From NCBI GenBank assembly GCA_947377705.1, contig CANCGU010000020.1, forward strand, positions 1 through 20,587: a stretch of DNA of 20,587 nucleotides, in the 5' to 3' direction. Under the pieces are notes generated by a model, which saw only the letters and a list, made by a program, of their open reading frames with translations, did not search any database and was not told where the DNA came from. Positions 14,364 through 20,587 of this stretch are shown here, piece by piece (the first letter of the stretch is position 1; every line of letters starts with the position of its first letter). This DNA is from Comamonadaceae bacterium (GTDB lineage: Bacteria; Pseudomonadota; Gammaproteobacteria; Burkholderiales; Burkholderiaceae). The translations under genes and the position numbers were made by a program.

Positions 14364-15917
14364 ATGCCCCAACCCAGACTGCAACTTACCCACATCACCA
14401 AGCGTTATCCCGCTGTGGTGGCCAACGATGCCGTGAGCCTGACAGTACAGCCTGGCGAAATTCACGCCGTGCTGGGTGAGAACGGTGCGGGCAAGTCCAC
14501 GCTGATGAAAATCATCTACGGTGCAGTCAAGCCCGATGCGGGTGAAATTCGGTTCAACGGGGAACGGGTGAACATTCGCAACCCGCAAGAGGCACGCCGA
14601 CTGGGCATCAGTATGGTGTTTCAACACTTCAGTTTGTTCGACACACTCAGCGTGGCCGAGAACGTGTGGCTGGGCCTAGATAAGCGCTTTAGCTTGGCCG
14701 AGGTGGCGCAGCGCATCACTGACACAGCCGCGCAGTACGGCCTTGACATTGACCCTGACCGTCCCGTGCACACGCTAGGTGTGGGCGAGATGCAGCGCGT
14801 GGAAATCATCCGTGCATTGCTCACCAACCCGCAACTGCTCATCTTGGACGAGCCCACTTCGGTGCTCACACCCCAAGCGGTAGAAAAACTATTTGTGGTG
14901 CTGCGACAGCTCGCCAGCGAAGGCCGCAGCATTTTGTACATCAGCCACAAGCTGCACGAAATTCGTGCCTTGTGTACCGCTTGCACTGTGATGCGTGCCG
15001 GTCGCGTCACTGGCGTGTGCGACCCGCGTCAAGAAACCAACGCCTCGCTGAGCCAGCTCATGATTGGCAGTTTGCCACCCGAGCTGCATGTGCGGGAGCA
15101 CAAACCAGGCGCCGCCATATTGAATGTGCATGATTTGCGTCTGCAAGCCGATGACCCATTTGGTGTGGACCTGAATGGTGTAAACCTGCAAGTGCGCGCA
15201 GGCGAAGTGGTGGGCATTGCCGGTGTGTCGGGCAACGGCCAGCGCGAACTGCTGTTTGCTTTGTCGGGTGAAGACATGCGTGCGGCGGCTGACAGCATTC
15301 AGCTTGAGCGTAAAGCCATGGGGCAACTCAATCCAGACCAACGCCGCGACTTGGGGCTGCATTTTGTGCCAGAAGAGCGTTTAGGCCGTGGTGCAGTGCC
15401 TGGCTTGAGCCTCGCACAAAACCTGTTGCTCACCCGCCATGATGCGGTGTCGCCTCGCGGTGTCGCAGGTGCGTTGGGTTGGCTCAATTTAAAAACGCTG
15501 CACACCCAAGCTGCCAACATCATTGCCAAGTACCAAGTGAAAGCGGGCGGTCCCGATGCAGCGGCACGCTCGCTGTCGGGTGGCAATTTACAAAAGTTTT
15601 TGGTGGGCCGCGAGATTGAAGCTGCGCCCAAGCTGCTCATCGTGTCGCAACCCACTTGGGGTGTTGACGTGGGTGCCGCCGCGCAAATACGCGCTGCGCT
15701 CCTGGCCCTGCGTGATGCAGGCTGCGCCGTGTTGGTGGTGAGTGAGGAGTTAGACGAGTTGTTAGAGCTGTCAGACCGTTTGCATGTGATGGCCGAAGGC
15801 CGCTTGTCGCCCGCGCTCGCACGCGAAGAAGCCAATGTGTCGCGCATTGGCGCATGGATGAGTGGTTTATGGGATGCCCCCGCGACCCAACAGGAGGTGA
15901 CCCATGCTGCGTCTTGA
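14364..15917 (+). CDS. BMP-family ABC importer, tandem ATPase subunit (purine nucleoside-type)
   Basis: This 517-residue protein contains two ABC ATPase domains. The first is canonical: Walker A GENGAGKST (about 39-47), Q-loop FQHF, signature GVGEMQRVEI, Walker B LLILDEPTSVLTP. The second is degenerate: GVSGNGQREL at the Walker A position and LLIVSQPTWGVDVG for Walker B, but it retains a full LSGGNLQK signature. This pattern is normal for the YufO/NupO and sugar-type tandem ATPases. It powers import through the two permeases encoded next. ATG 14364 has no clear ribosome site. A small dyad (CTGCTA, ACC, TAGCAG at 14322-14336) lies in its leader. The substrate is inferred from the BMP lipoprotein and Tsx-like channel, most likely nucleosides or purine bases. 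Confidence 0.92.
   Translation: MPQPRLQLTHITKRYPAVVANDAVSLTVQPGEIHAVLGENGAGKSTLMKIIYGAVKPDAGEIRFNGERVNIRNPQEARRLGISMVFQHFSLFDTLSVAENVWLGLDKRFSLAEVAQRITDTAAQYGLDIDPDRPVHTLGVGEMQRVEIIRALLTNPQLLILDEPTSVLTPQAVEKLFVVLRQLASEGRSILYISHKLHEIRALCTACTVMRAGRVTGVCDPRQETNASLSQLMIGSLPPELHVREHKPGAAILNVHDLRLQADDPFGVDLNGVNLQVRAGEVVGIAGVSGNGQRELLFALSGEDMRAAADSIQLERKAMGQLNPDQRRDLGLHFVPEERLGRGAVPGLSLAQNLLLTRHDAVSPRGVAGALGWLNLKTLHTQAANIIAKYQVKAGGPDAAARSLSGGNLQKFLVGREIEAAPKLLIVSQPTWGVDVGAAAQIRAALLALRDAGCAVLVVSEELDELLELSDRLHVMAEGRLSPALAREEANVSRIGAWMSGLWDAPATQQEVTHAAS
15892..15900 (+). promoter_or_regulatory. Near-perfect Shine-Dalgarno site deciding the first permease start
   Basis: AGGAGGTGA, a full complement to the 16S rRNA end, lies inside the last codons of the ATPase gene, 3 bp before ATG 15904. 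It fixes the permease start and the 14-bp gene overlap, and suggests strong independent initiation. Confidence 0.7.
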
Positions 15918-16992
15918 GCCGCGTGCCCAGCCTTCGCGGTTGTGGCGTTATGCATCGCCTTTATTGGCGTTGGCCATCACGGTGGTGTTGGGCGTGATTC
16001 TTTTTGTTGCACTGGGCAAAGACCCGGTGCGTGGCCTACAGGTGTTCTTTTGGGAGCCCATCAAGAGCGTGTACGCCTTGTCCGAATTGATGGTCAAGGC
16101 GACGCCGCTGTTACTGATTGCACTTGGTTTGGCGGTGTGCTTTCGCTCCAACGTGTGGAACATTGGTGCAGAAGGTCAGTTTGTGATGGGTGCGGTGTTT
16201 GCCTCTGGCGCTGCGCTGATGGCGGACGCCAACACGGGTGCTGGTTTTTGGGTGCTGATTTTGTTGGCAGGCGTGGTCGGTGGCATGCTGTGGGCGGGCG
16301 TGATCGCGTTCTTGCGTGACCGTTTTCATGCGAGCGAAATTTTGGTCAGCCTCATGCTGGTGTACGTGGCCATCATGGTGTTGAACTTCTTGGTGTATGG
16401 CCCGTGGAAAGATCCGCTGGGCTACAACTTTCCGCAAACCAAAACCTTTGATGCCATCACGCAAATCCCCAAGCTCATCACAGGCACGCGCGTGAACATC
16501 GGTGTGTTGCTGGCGCTCGCAGGTGTGGGCGCCTTGTGGGTGTTTTTGTTTCGTACGCATGCAGGCTTTGCGCAGCAGGTGGGCGGCTTGGCCCCTGATG
16601 CAGCACGCTATGCAGGTTTTTCATCACGCAAGGCGTTGTGGCTGGCGTTGCTGGCTTCGGGGGCCGCAGCAGGCTTGGCAGGTGCCTTGGAAGTGGCGGG
16701 ACCACTGCGACAGCTCACGCCGTTTGTCCCCGTTGGCTATGGGTTTGCGGCCATCATCGTGGCATTTGTGGGGCGCTTGCACCCTGTGGGCATGGTGCTG
16801 TCGGCAGTTTTGATGAGCATGTTTTACATCGGGGGTGAGCTGGCGCAATCGCGCCTTGGCTTGCCACGTTCGCTCACGGGTGTGTTTCAAGGGCTGTTGT
16901 TGTTCACGCTGTTGGCCTGCGACACCTTGATGCAATACCGCGTGCGCTGGGTGGTCAAAGCCACCAAATCAAATTCTGAGGGGGCACTGTGA
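15904..16992 (+). CDS. BMP-family ABC importer, permease subunit 1
   Basis: This 362-residue inner-membrane protein belongs to the BPD_transp_2 family. Hydrophobic helices start at about residue 18 (SPLLALAITVVLGVILFVAL). The conserved segment AVCFRSNVWNIGAEGQFVMG (about 77-96) is typical of NupP/YufP-type permeases, as are RDRFHASEILVSLML and AGLAGALEVAGPLRQL. The C-terminus contains the usual YGFAAIIVAFVGRLHP loop and helices. It forms the channel with the second permease and is energised by the preceding ATPase. The start is set by the strong ribosome site overlapping the ATPase gene. The stop shares one base with the next ATG (TGATG), a sign of translational coupling. Confidence 0.92.
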   Translation: MLRLEPRAQPSRLWRYASPLLALAITVVLGVILFVALGKDPVRGLQVFFWEPIKSVYALSELMVKATPLLLIALGLAVCFRSNVWNIGAEGQFVMGAVFASGAALMADANTGAGFWVLILLAGVVGGMLWAGVIAFLRDRFHASEILVSLMLVYVAIMVLNFLVYGPWKDPLGYNFPQTKTFDAITQIPKLITGTRVNIGVLLALAGVGALWVFLFRTHAGFAQQVGGLAPDAARYAGFSSRKALWLALLASGAAAGLAGALEVAGPLRQLTPFVPVGYGFAAIIVAFVGRLHPVGMVLSAVLMSMFYIGGELAQSRLGLPRSLTGVFQGLLLFTLLACDTLMQYRVRWVVKATKSNSEGAL

Positions 16993-17909
16993 TGGAGACT
17001 TACGCACTGTTATGGGCCGCCACGATGAACGCGGGCACTGTTTTGGCGCTGGCGTCGCTGGGCCTGTTGATCAACGAAAAAGCAGGTATCGTCAATTTAG
17101 GCGCTGAGGGCATGATGCTGTGTGCCGCTATCGCAGGCTTTGCCACTGTGGCCACCACAGGCAGCGACGCGCTGGGCTTTTTGGCGGGCATGGGTGCTGG
17201 CGCTTTAATGGCGGCACTGTTTGGCGTGCTGGTAATTTGGATGAACACCAACCAATACGCCACAGGCTTGGCTTTGAGCTTGTTTGGCGGCGGTTTTTCG
17301 GCTTTTGTGGGCGTGAGCTTTGTGCAGGCCAAGTTGCCTGAGCGCGTGCAATATGAGCTGCCCGTGTTGGCCGATATGCCTTTCATCGGTCCTGCTTTGT
17401 TCAAACACCACCCCTTGGTATATGGCGCAATTGCGCTGGCTTTGGGTTTGATTTATTTCCTCTACCGCACCCGTGCCGGCTTGGTCTTGCGTGCGGTGGG
17501 CGAATCACCCGAGTCAGCCCATGCGCTGGGCTACCCCGTGCGCCGTATCCGCCTGTTGGCCGTGGTGGTGGGGGGGGCGCTGTGCGGTCTGGCAGGTGCT
17601 TACATTTCCATCATTTACACACCGTTGTGGGTGGAGGGCATGATTGCAGGCAAAGGTTGGATCGCCTTGGCCCTCACCACATTCGCCACATGGCGCCCGG
17701 CACGCGTATTGCTTGGTGCTTACCTGTTCGGTGGGGTGACCATGTTGCAATTCCATTTACAGGCCACAGGCGTAGATGTGCCTAGCCAGTTTTTGAGCAT
17801 GTTGCCCTACCTGTCCACCATCGTGGTGCTGGCGTTGATTTCCAAAAATCCGCGTTGGCTCAGGGTAAACATGCCTGCCTCGATTGGGAAACCGTTTTAT
17901 CCAGGTTGA
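16992..17909 (+). CDS. BMP-family ABC importer, permease subunit 2
   Basis: This roughly 305-residue permease is the partner of subunit 1. It shows AGTVLALASLGLLINEKAGI followed by VNLGAEGMML, the subfamily hallmark, then about eight hydrophobic segments, LFGGGFSAFVGVSF, RAVGESPESAHALGYPVRRI and VGGALCGLAGAYISI. ATG 16992 is preferred because it gives a TGATG overlap and sits after GAGGGG. A GTG one codon earlier (16989) is also possible. The proteins form a heterodimeric channel for nucleosides or related small solutes. A 42-bp T-rich spacer then leads to the lipoprotein gene. Confidence 0.92.
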   Translation: METYALLWAATMNAGTVLALASLGLLINEKAGIVNLGAEGMMLCAAIAGFATVATTGSDALGFLAGMGAGALMAALFGVLVIWMNTNQYATGLALSLFGGGFSAFVGVSFVQAKLPERVQYELPVLADMPFIGPALFKHHPLVYGAIALALGLIYFLYRTRAGLVLRAVGESPESAHALGYPVRRIRLLAVVVGGALCGLAGAYISIIYTPLWVEGMIAGKGWIALALTTFATWRPARVLLGAYLFGGVTMLQFHLQATGVDVPSQFLSMLPYLSTIVVLALISKNPRWLRVNMPASIGKPFYPG

Positions 17910-17951
17910 TAATTTGTTCGCTTTTTTAGTTCTCTTTTTAAAGGATTTTTC

Positions 17952-19094
17952 ATGACTAACTTGTTGAAACGTCGCTGGTTGCAAGCTGCAGCCTTAACCG
18001 CTGTGTCCGCTGCTGTGCTCGTGGGTTGCGGTAAAAAAGAAGAAGCCAAGCCTGCTGAAGCACCTGCTGCTGCGGCCAAGGCTGAGCCTTTGAAAATTGC
18101 ATTCGCCTATGTGGGCCCTGTGGGCGACGGCGGTTGGACTTTTGCGCACGATAACGCACGCAAAGCCCTTGAAAAAGAATTCGGCGACAAGATTCAAACC
18201 TCGTTCGTGGAAAACGTCCCCGAGTCTGCAGACGCAGAGCGCGTGATTCGCGACATGGTGGGACAAGGCAACAAGCTGGTGTTTGGCACCACCTTTGGCT
18301 ACATGGAGCCCATGCTCAAAGTGGCCGCAGACACCCCTGATGTCAAGTTCGAGCACGCCACAGGCTACAAACAAGCTCCCAACATGCGCACCTACGACAG
18401 CCGCACCTACGAAGGCGCCTACATGGCTGGCGTGATCGCAGGCAAGATGACCAAGAGCAACACCTTGGGCGTTGTCGCCTCCATTCCAATCCCTGAAGTT
18501 ATTCGCAACATCAACAGCTTCACCTTGGGTGCGCAATCGAGCAACCCCAAAGTCAAGACCAAAGTGGTGTGGGTCAACGAGTGGTTCAACCCACCGAAAG
18601 AAACGGAGGCTGCCACATCGCTCATCAACGGCGGTGCTGACATCTTGTTCCAAAACACCGACTCTCCAGCCGTGTTGAAGACAGCCCAAGACAAAGGCAA
18701 GCGCGCTTTCGGTTGGGACTCTGATATGACCGCCTACGGCCCTAAAGCCCATTTGGCCTCTGCCGTCATCAACTGGACGCCTTACTACATCAGCGCCACC
18801 CGCGCAGCCTTGGAAGGCAAGTGGACTGGCGGCGGCCACACATGGTCTGGCGTGAAAGACGGCGCGATTGACATCGTGTCTATTGCCGAAGACGTGCCCG
18901 CTGAAACCAAAGCCAAGATTGACGAAGTTAAGAAAGGTTTGAAAGACGGCAGCTTCGCCATCTGGAAAGGCCCCTTGGTTGACAACGCTGGCAAAGAAGT
19001 GTTGAAGAAAGACCAAGTCGCTGACGACAAGTTCTTGAGCGGCGTCAACTTCTACGTCAAAGGCGTGGAAGGCAAAGTGCCAGGCGCTAAGTAA
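17952..19094 (+). CDS. BMP-family substrate-binding lipoprotein of the ABC importer
   Basis: This 380-residue lipoprotein has a signal peptide ending in the lipobox LVGC (Cys26), followed by an Ala/Glu/Lys-rich linker (GKKEEAKPAEAPAAAAKAEP). The binding domain begins at about residue 47 with LKIAFAYVGPVGDGGWTFAHD and contains LVFGTTFGYMEPM, FEHATGYK and GWDSDMTAYGP, the pattern of BmpA/PnrA-type purine-nucleoside receptors. It sits on the outer face of the inner membrane and hands ligand to the two permeases. AAGGA precedes ATG 17952. The preferred-codon-rich sequence suggests high expression. Related receptors bind nucleosides, purines or other small molecules, so the exact ligand is inferred. 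A hairpin follows the gene. Confidence 0.92.
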   Translation: MTNLLKRRWLQAAALTAVSAAVLVGCGKKEEAKPAEAPAAAAKAEPLKIAFAYVGPVGDGGWTFAHDNARKALEKEFGDKIQTSFVENVPESADAERVIRDMVGQGNKLVFGTTFGYMEPMLKVAADTPDVKFEHATGYKQAPNMRTYDSRTYEGAYMAGVIAGKMTKSNTLGVVASIPIPEVIRNINSFTLGAQSSNPKVKTKVVWVNEWFNPPKETEAATSLINGGADILFQNTDSPAVLKTAQDKGKRAFGWDSDMTAYGPKAHLASAVINWTPYYISATRAALEGKWTGGGHTWSGVKDGAIDIVSIAEDVPAETKAKIDEVKKGLKDGSFAIWKGPLVDNAGKEVLKKDQVADDKFLSGVNFYVKGVEGKVPGAK

Positions 19095-19103
19095 CTAAAA
19101 AAG

Positions 19104-19127
19104 CAGATGCTGGTTTTCTGGCATCTG
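19104..19127 (+). terminator. Hairpin after the BMP lipoprotein gene (partial terminator or mRNA stabiliser)
   Basis: CAGATGC (19104-19110) pairs with GCATCTG (19121-19127). G-T wobbles inside can extend the stem to 10 bp around a TTTT loop. It begins 9 bp after the lipoprotein stop codon. The run of T residues is displaced (TTTTTT at 19142-19147), so termination is probably incomplete and the downstream channel gene may be read through. Confidence 0.6.
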
Positions 19128-19168
19128 TCTTGCATAACTAATTTTTTAACCTTGAAGGAATCTTAAAA

Positions 19169-20005
19169 ATGAAAAAGAAAATTGCCCTCGTTGCAATGGC
19201 TGCTGCTGCAGTCGCTGTGCAAGCTGCTGATTGGAGCGACACGTCTATCAGTTTGCGTCGTGGCACAAACTACGCTGAGCCCTTCAATACGGATGCTGTT
19301 ACGAAAAATATCGTTGGTTTGACGCATGTCAGCGGTTTCAAATACGGCAGCAACTTCTTCAATGCGGACTTGCTGTTGTCAAACCAGAAAGATCCATCTG
19401 CTGCGGGTTCCAAGACTGGCGCGCATGAGGTGTATGTCGTTTATCGAAATACGTTGGACTTTGAAAAAGTTTCTGGCAAATCATTCAAAACAACAGGTGT
19501 TCGCGGTTTGGGTTTTACAAGTGGTTTTGACTTCAACACCAAAACTGATGCAGGCTACAACTCTAAGAAGGAAATGTTTGCAGCTGGCCCTACAGTCATG
19601 TTGGATGTTCCTGGCTTCTTGAATGTGAGCTTGTTGCAATTGTGGGAAAGCAACTCACCCTACAGCACTTACACAAGCAGCGGTAAAGAGCGTTACCACT
19701 ATGCGCCTCACCCAATGCTGACTGCCGCCTGGGGTGTCCCCTTCAGCGTAGGCTCAATTCCTTTGTCATTTGAAGGTTTTGCAAACTACATTGCAGCCAA
19801 AGGTAAAGACGAATTTGGTGGCAATACGGTTGCTGAAACCAACATTGACATGCAAGTCATGTACGACGTGTCGGGCAACAAGACCTTCAAAGTCGGTGCT
19901 GAGTACCAATACTGGAAAAATAAGTTTGGTAACGACTACACAGGTGCCGCTGGCAAAGGTGCGTTCGCTAAGACGCCAATGATTCGCGCTGAATACCACT
20001 TCTAA
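19169..20005 (+). CDS. Tsx-like nucleoside-channel outer-membrane protein
   Basis: This 278-residue protein has a cleavable signal peptide (MKKKIALVAMAAAAVAVQAA) and alternating beta-strand sequence. ISLRRGTNYAEPF (about 27-39), KNIVGLTHVSGFKYGSNFFNADLL and GPTVMLDVPGFLNVSLL are typical of the betaproteobacterial relatives of the Tsx nucleoside channel. The C-terminus IRAEYHF ends in phenylalanine, the BAM insertion signal. It would let nucleosides cross the outer membrane, matching the adjacent BMP importer. GAAGGAATC precedes ATG 19169. It is separated from the lipoprotein gene by a hairpin, so it may be expressed both by read-through and from its own promoter, which I could not identify. 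A strong terminator follows. Confidence 0.82.
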   Translation: MKKKIALVAMAAAAVAVQAADWSDTSISLRRGTNYAEPFNTDAVTKNIVGLTHVSGFKYGSNFFNADLLLSNQKDPSAAGSKTGAHEVYVVYRNTLDFEKVSGKSFKTTGVRGLGFTSGFDFNTKTDAGYNSKKEMFAAGPTVMLDVPGFLNVSLLQLWESNSPYSTYTSSGKERYHYAPHPMLTAAWGVPFSVGSIPLSFEGFANYIAAKGKDEFGGNTVAETNIDMQVMYDVSGNKTFKVGAEYQYWKNKFGNDYTGAAGKGAFAKTPMIRAEYHF

Positions 20006-20024
20006 TCAAGTGTGACGCCAACAA

Positions 20025-20052
20025 AAAGATCACCCTCGGGTGGTCTTTTTTT
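20025..20052. terminator. Strong rho-independent terminator, probably bidirectional
   Basis: AAAGATCACCC (20025-20035) pairs with GGGTGGTCTTT (20038-20048), 11 bp with one G-T wobble, and is followed by seven T residues ending at 20052. An A run before the stem gives a U tract in the opposite direction too, so it can also end the convergent cupin operon. Confidence 0.9.
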
Positions 20053-20074
20053 ATGTCTGAGCAGAAGTTAAAAG

Positions 20075-20524
20075 TTACTTCACCCAAGGCGTGATCTGTG
20101 GCACTTCACATGGCCCATCGACAGAGATGGACTCAAAGTCTGCAGGTCCCACAATTTCCAAATACTCCATGTCAGACGAGTAATCGAACAAGTAATGAAT
20201 GATCCCCGGGCGTTGGTGTACGCAATCGCCCGCAGACACCAGCGTGGGTGTTTCGCCGTACATGAATCGCGCCCAGCCTTTGAGCATGATGACGATTTGA
20301 AATTCAGCAACGTGGTAGTGCCAACCCGTGCCGTTCTCTGGCGGCATGTTGGCTTTGGCGATGTGTGCAATCACCTTGCCACGCGTGGCTTTGGCAACGC
20401 CTAGGTCGCGGTAGACAAAGAAGTCGCGCAAGCCACCTGGCAAAAACTGGGTGTCTTCGGGTTTGACGTGAGAGAAATCGGTATTGCTCTCGTAGGCGAT
20501 GGTTTTAGAAACAGCGGTACTCAT
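20075..20524 (-). CDS. Small cupin-domain protein, function unknown
   Basis: This 149-residue single-domain cupin has the first metal-binding motif around GTGWHYHVAEFQIVIMLKG (about 65-83) with two histidines and a glutamate. The second motif is AGDCVHQRPGIIHYLF (about 97-112), with a conserved histidine. Such proteins are metal-dependent dioxygenases, isomerases or binding proteins, and sequence alone does not tell which. ATG at 20522-20524 is preceded by GTGGAG and lies 2 bp after the stop of the previous minus-strand gene, so the two are translationally linked. Its partner is cut by the window edge. I do not assign a substrate. Confidence 0.85.
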   Translation of the reverse strand: MSTAVSKTIAYESNTDFSHVKPEDTQFLPGGLRDFFVYRDLGVAKATRGKVIAHIAKANMPPENGTGWHYHVAEFQIVIMLKGWARFMYGETPTLVSAGDCVHQRPGIIHYLFDYSSDMEYLEIVGPADFESISVDGPCEVPQITPWVK

Positions 20525-20526
20525 GG

Positions 20527-20587
20527 TTAAAACTCCACTTCAAGTTCTTCAATGTCATCAGGCTCTGCAGTTGCGGCTGCCATCCAC
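20527..20587 (-). CDS. C-terminal end of an upstream gene (rest outside window)
   Basis: On the minus strand an open frame from the window edge reads WMAAATAEPDDIEELEVEF and stops at TAA (20527-20529), 2 bp before the cupin start codon. The acidic C-terminal tail and tight spacing look like the end of a real gene in an operon with the cupin. Too little remains to name the product, and a chance frame is possible. Confidence 0.5.
   Translation of the reverse strand, partial: WMAAATAEPDDIEELEVEF

Noticed and set aside
15184..15700. Degenerate second nucleotide-binding domain in the BMP ATPase (no Walker A lysine, SQPT instead of DEPT)
   Set aside because: This looked like an inactivating change, but asymmetric degenerate second domains are usual in this tandem ATPase family.
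17994..19016. 340-codon open frame on the minus strand
   Set aside because: It is entirely antisense to the BMP lipoprotein gene and resembles no protein family; a codon-bias shadow.
1..20587. tRNA, rRNA, CRISPR, insertion sequence or attachment-site signals
   Set aside because: No cloverleaf, repeat-spacer array, transposase or flanking direct repeat was recognised by eye.

Overview
The window looks like chromosomal DNA of a betaproteobacterium of the order Burkholderiales, probably Comamonadaceae (Limnohabitans/Rhodoferax-like). The grounds are the moderately high GC with strong third-position bias, the Bug-type solute receptors without a membrane partner, a GcvA-like LysR regulator, and an outer-membrane protein ending in Phe. 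No rRNA, tRNA, CRISPR array, insertion sequence or phage gene was seen. Genes are packed tightly: no gap exceeds about 150 bp, so there is no long unexplained stretch.

Layout. (1) 1-317: the 3' end of a Bug receptor gene, closed by a hairpin at 329-356 shared with the convergent gene. (2) 359-1786 (-): an amidohydrolase of the 8-oxoguanine deaminase type, divergent from (3) 1893-3940 (+): a tartrate/D-malate dehydrogenase followed by a second Bug receptor. (4) 3942-6892 (-): a LysR regulator and, downstream of it, a full-length transketolase-like enzyme. (5) 7035-13841 (+): a long operon encoding an SDR dehydrogenase, a complete TRAP transporter (DctP, DctQ, DctM), a split transketolase (N- and C-terminal halves as separate genes) and a glycerate 2-kinase. 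(6) 13846-14274 (-): a small 4-hydroxybenzoyl-CoA-thioesterase-like enzyme. (7) 14364-20005 (+): a BMP-family ABC importer (ATPase, two permeases, lipoprotein) plus a Tsx-like outer-membrane channel. (8) 20075-20587 (-): a cupin and the last codons of the gene before it.

How the genes may work together. Regions 3-5 can be read as one catabolic route for a sugar acid. This is inference. The TRAP receptor keeps the carboxylate-binding arginine. An NAD-type SDR could oxidise a hexonate to a 5-keto acid. A transketolase could remove the terminal two-carbon ketol, leaving tartrate semialdehyde. Tartrate dehydrogenase and glycerate kinase would then carry tartrate through glycerate to 2-phosphoglycerate. 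Both transketolases appear to have lost the phosphate-binding arginine and the Asp469 of E. coli TktA, which suits a non-phosphorylated or otherwise unusual substrate. The semialdehyde dehydrogenase this route would need is not in the window. A perfect 16-bp dyad between lysR and the SDR gene is the obvious operator.

Regions 2 and 7 form a second theme, purine base or nucleoside uptake and oxidised-purine deamination, now separated by the sugar-acid module. The most interesting single signals are the two divergent transketolases with rewritten active sites, and a 24-bp perfect palindrome between dctP and dctQ.
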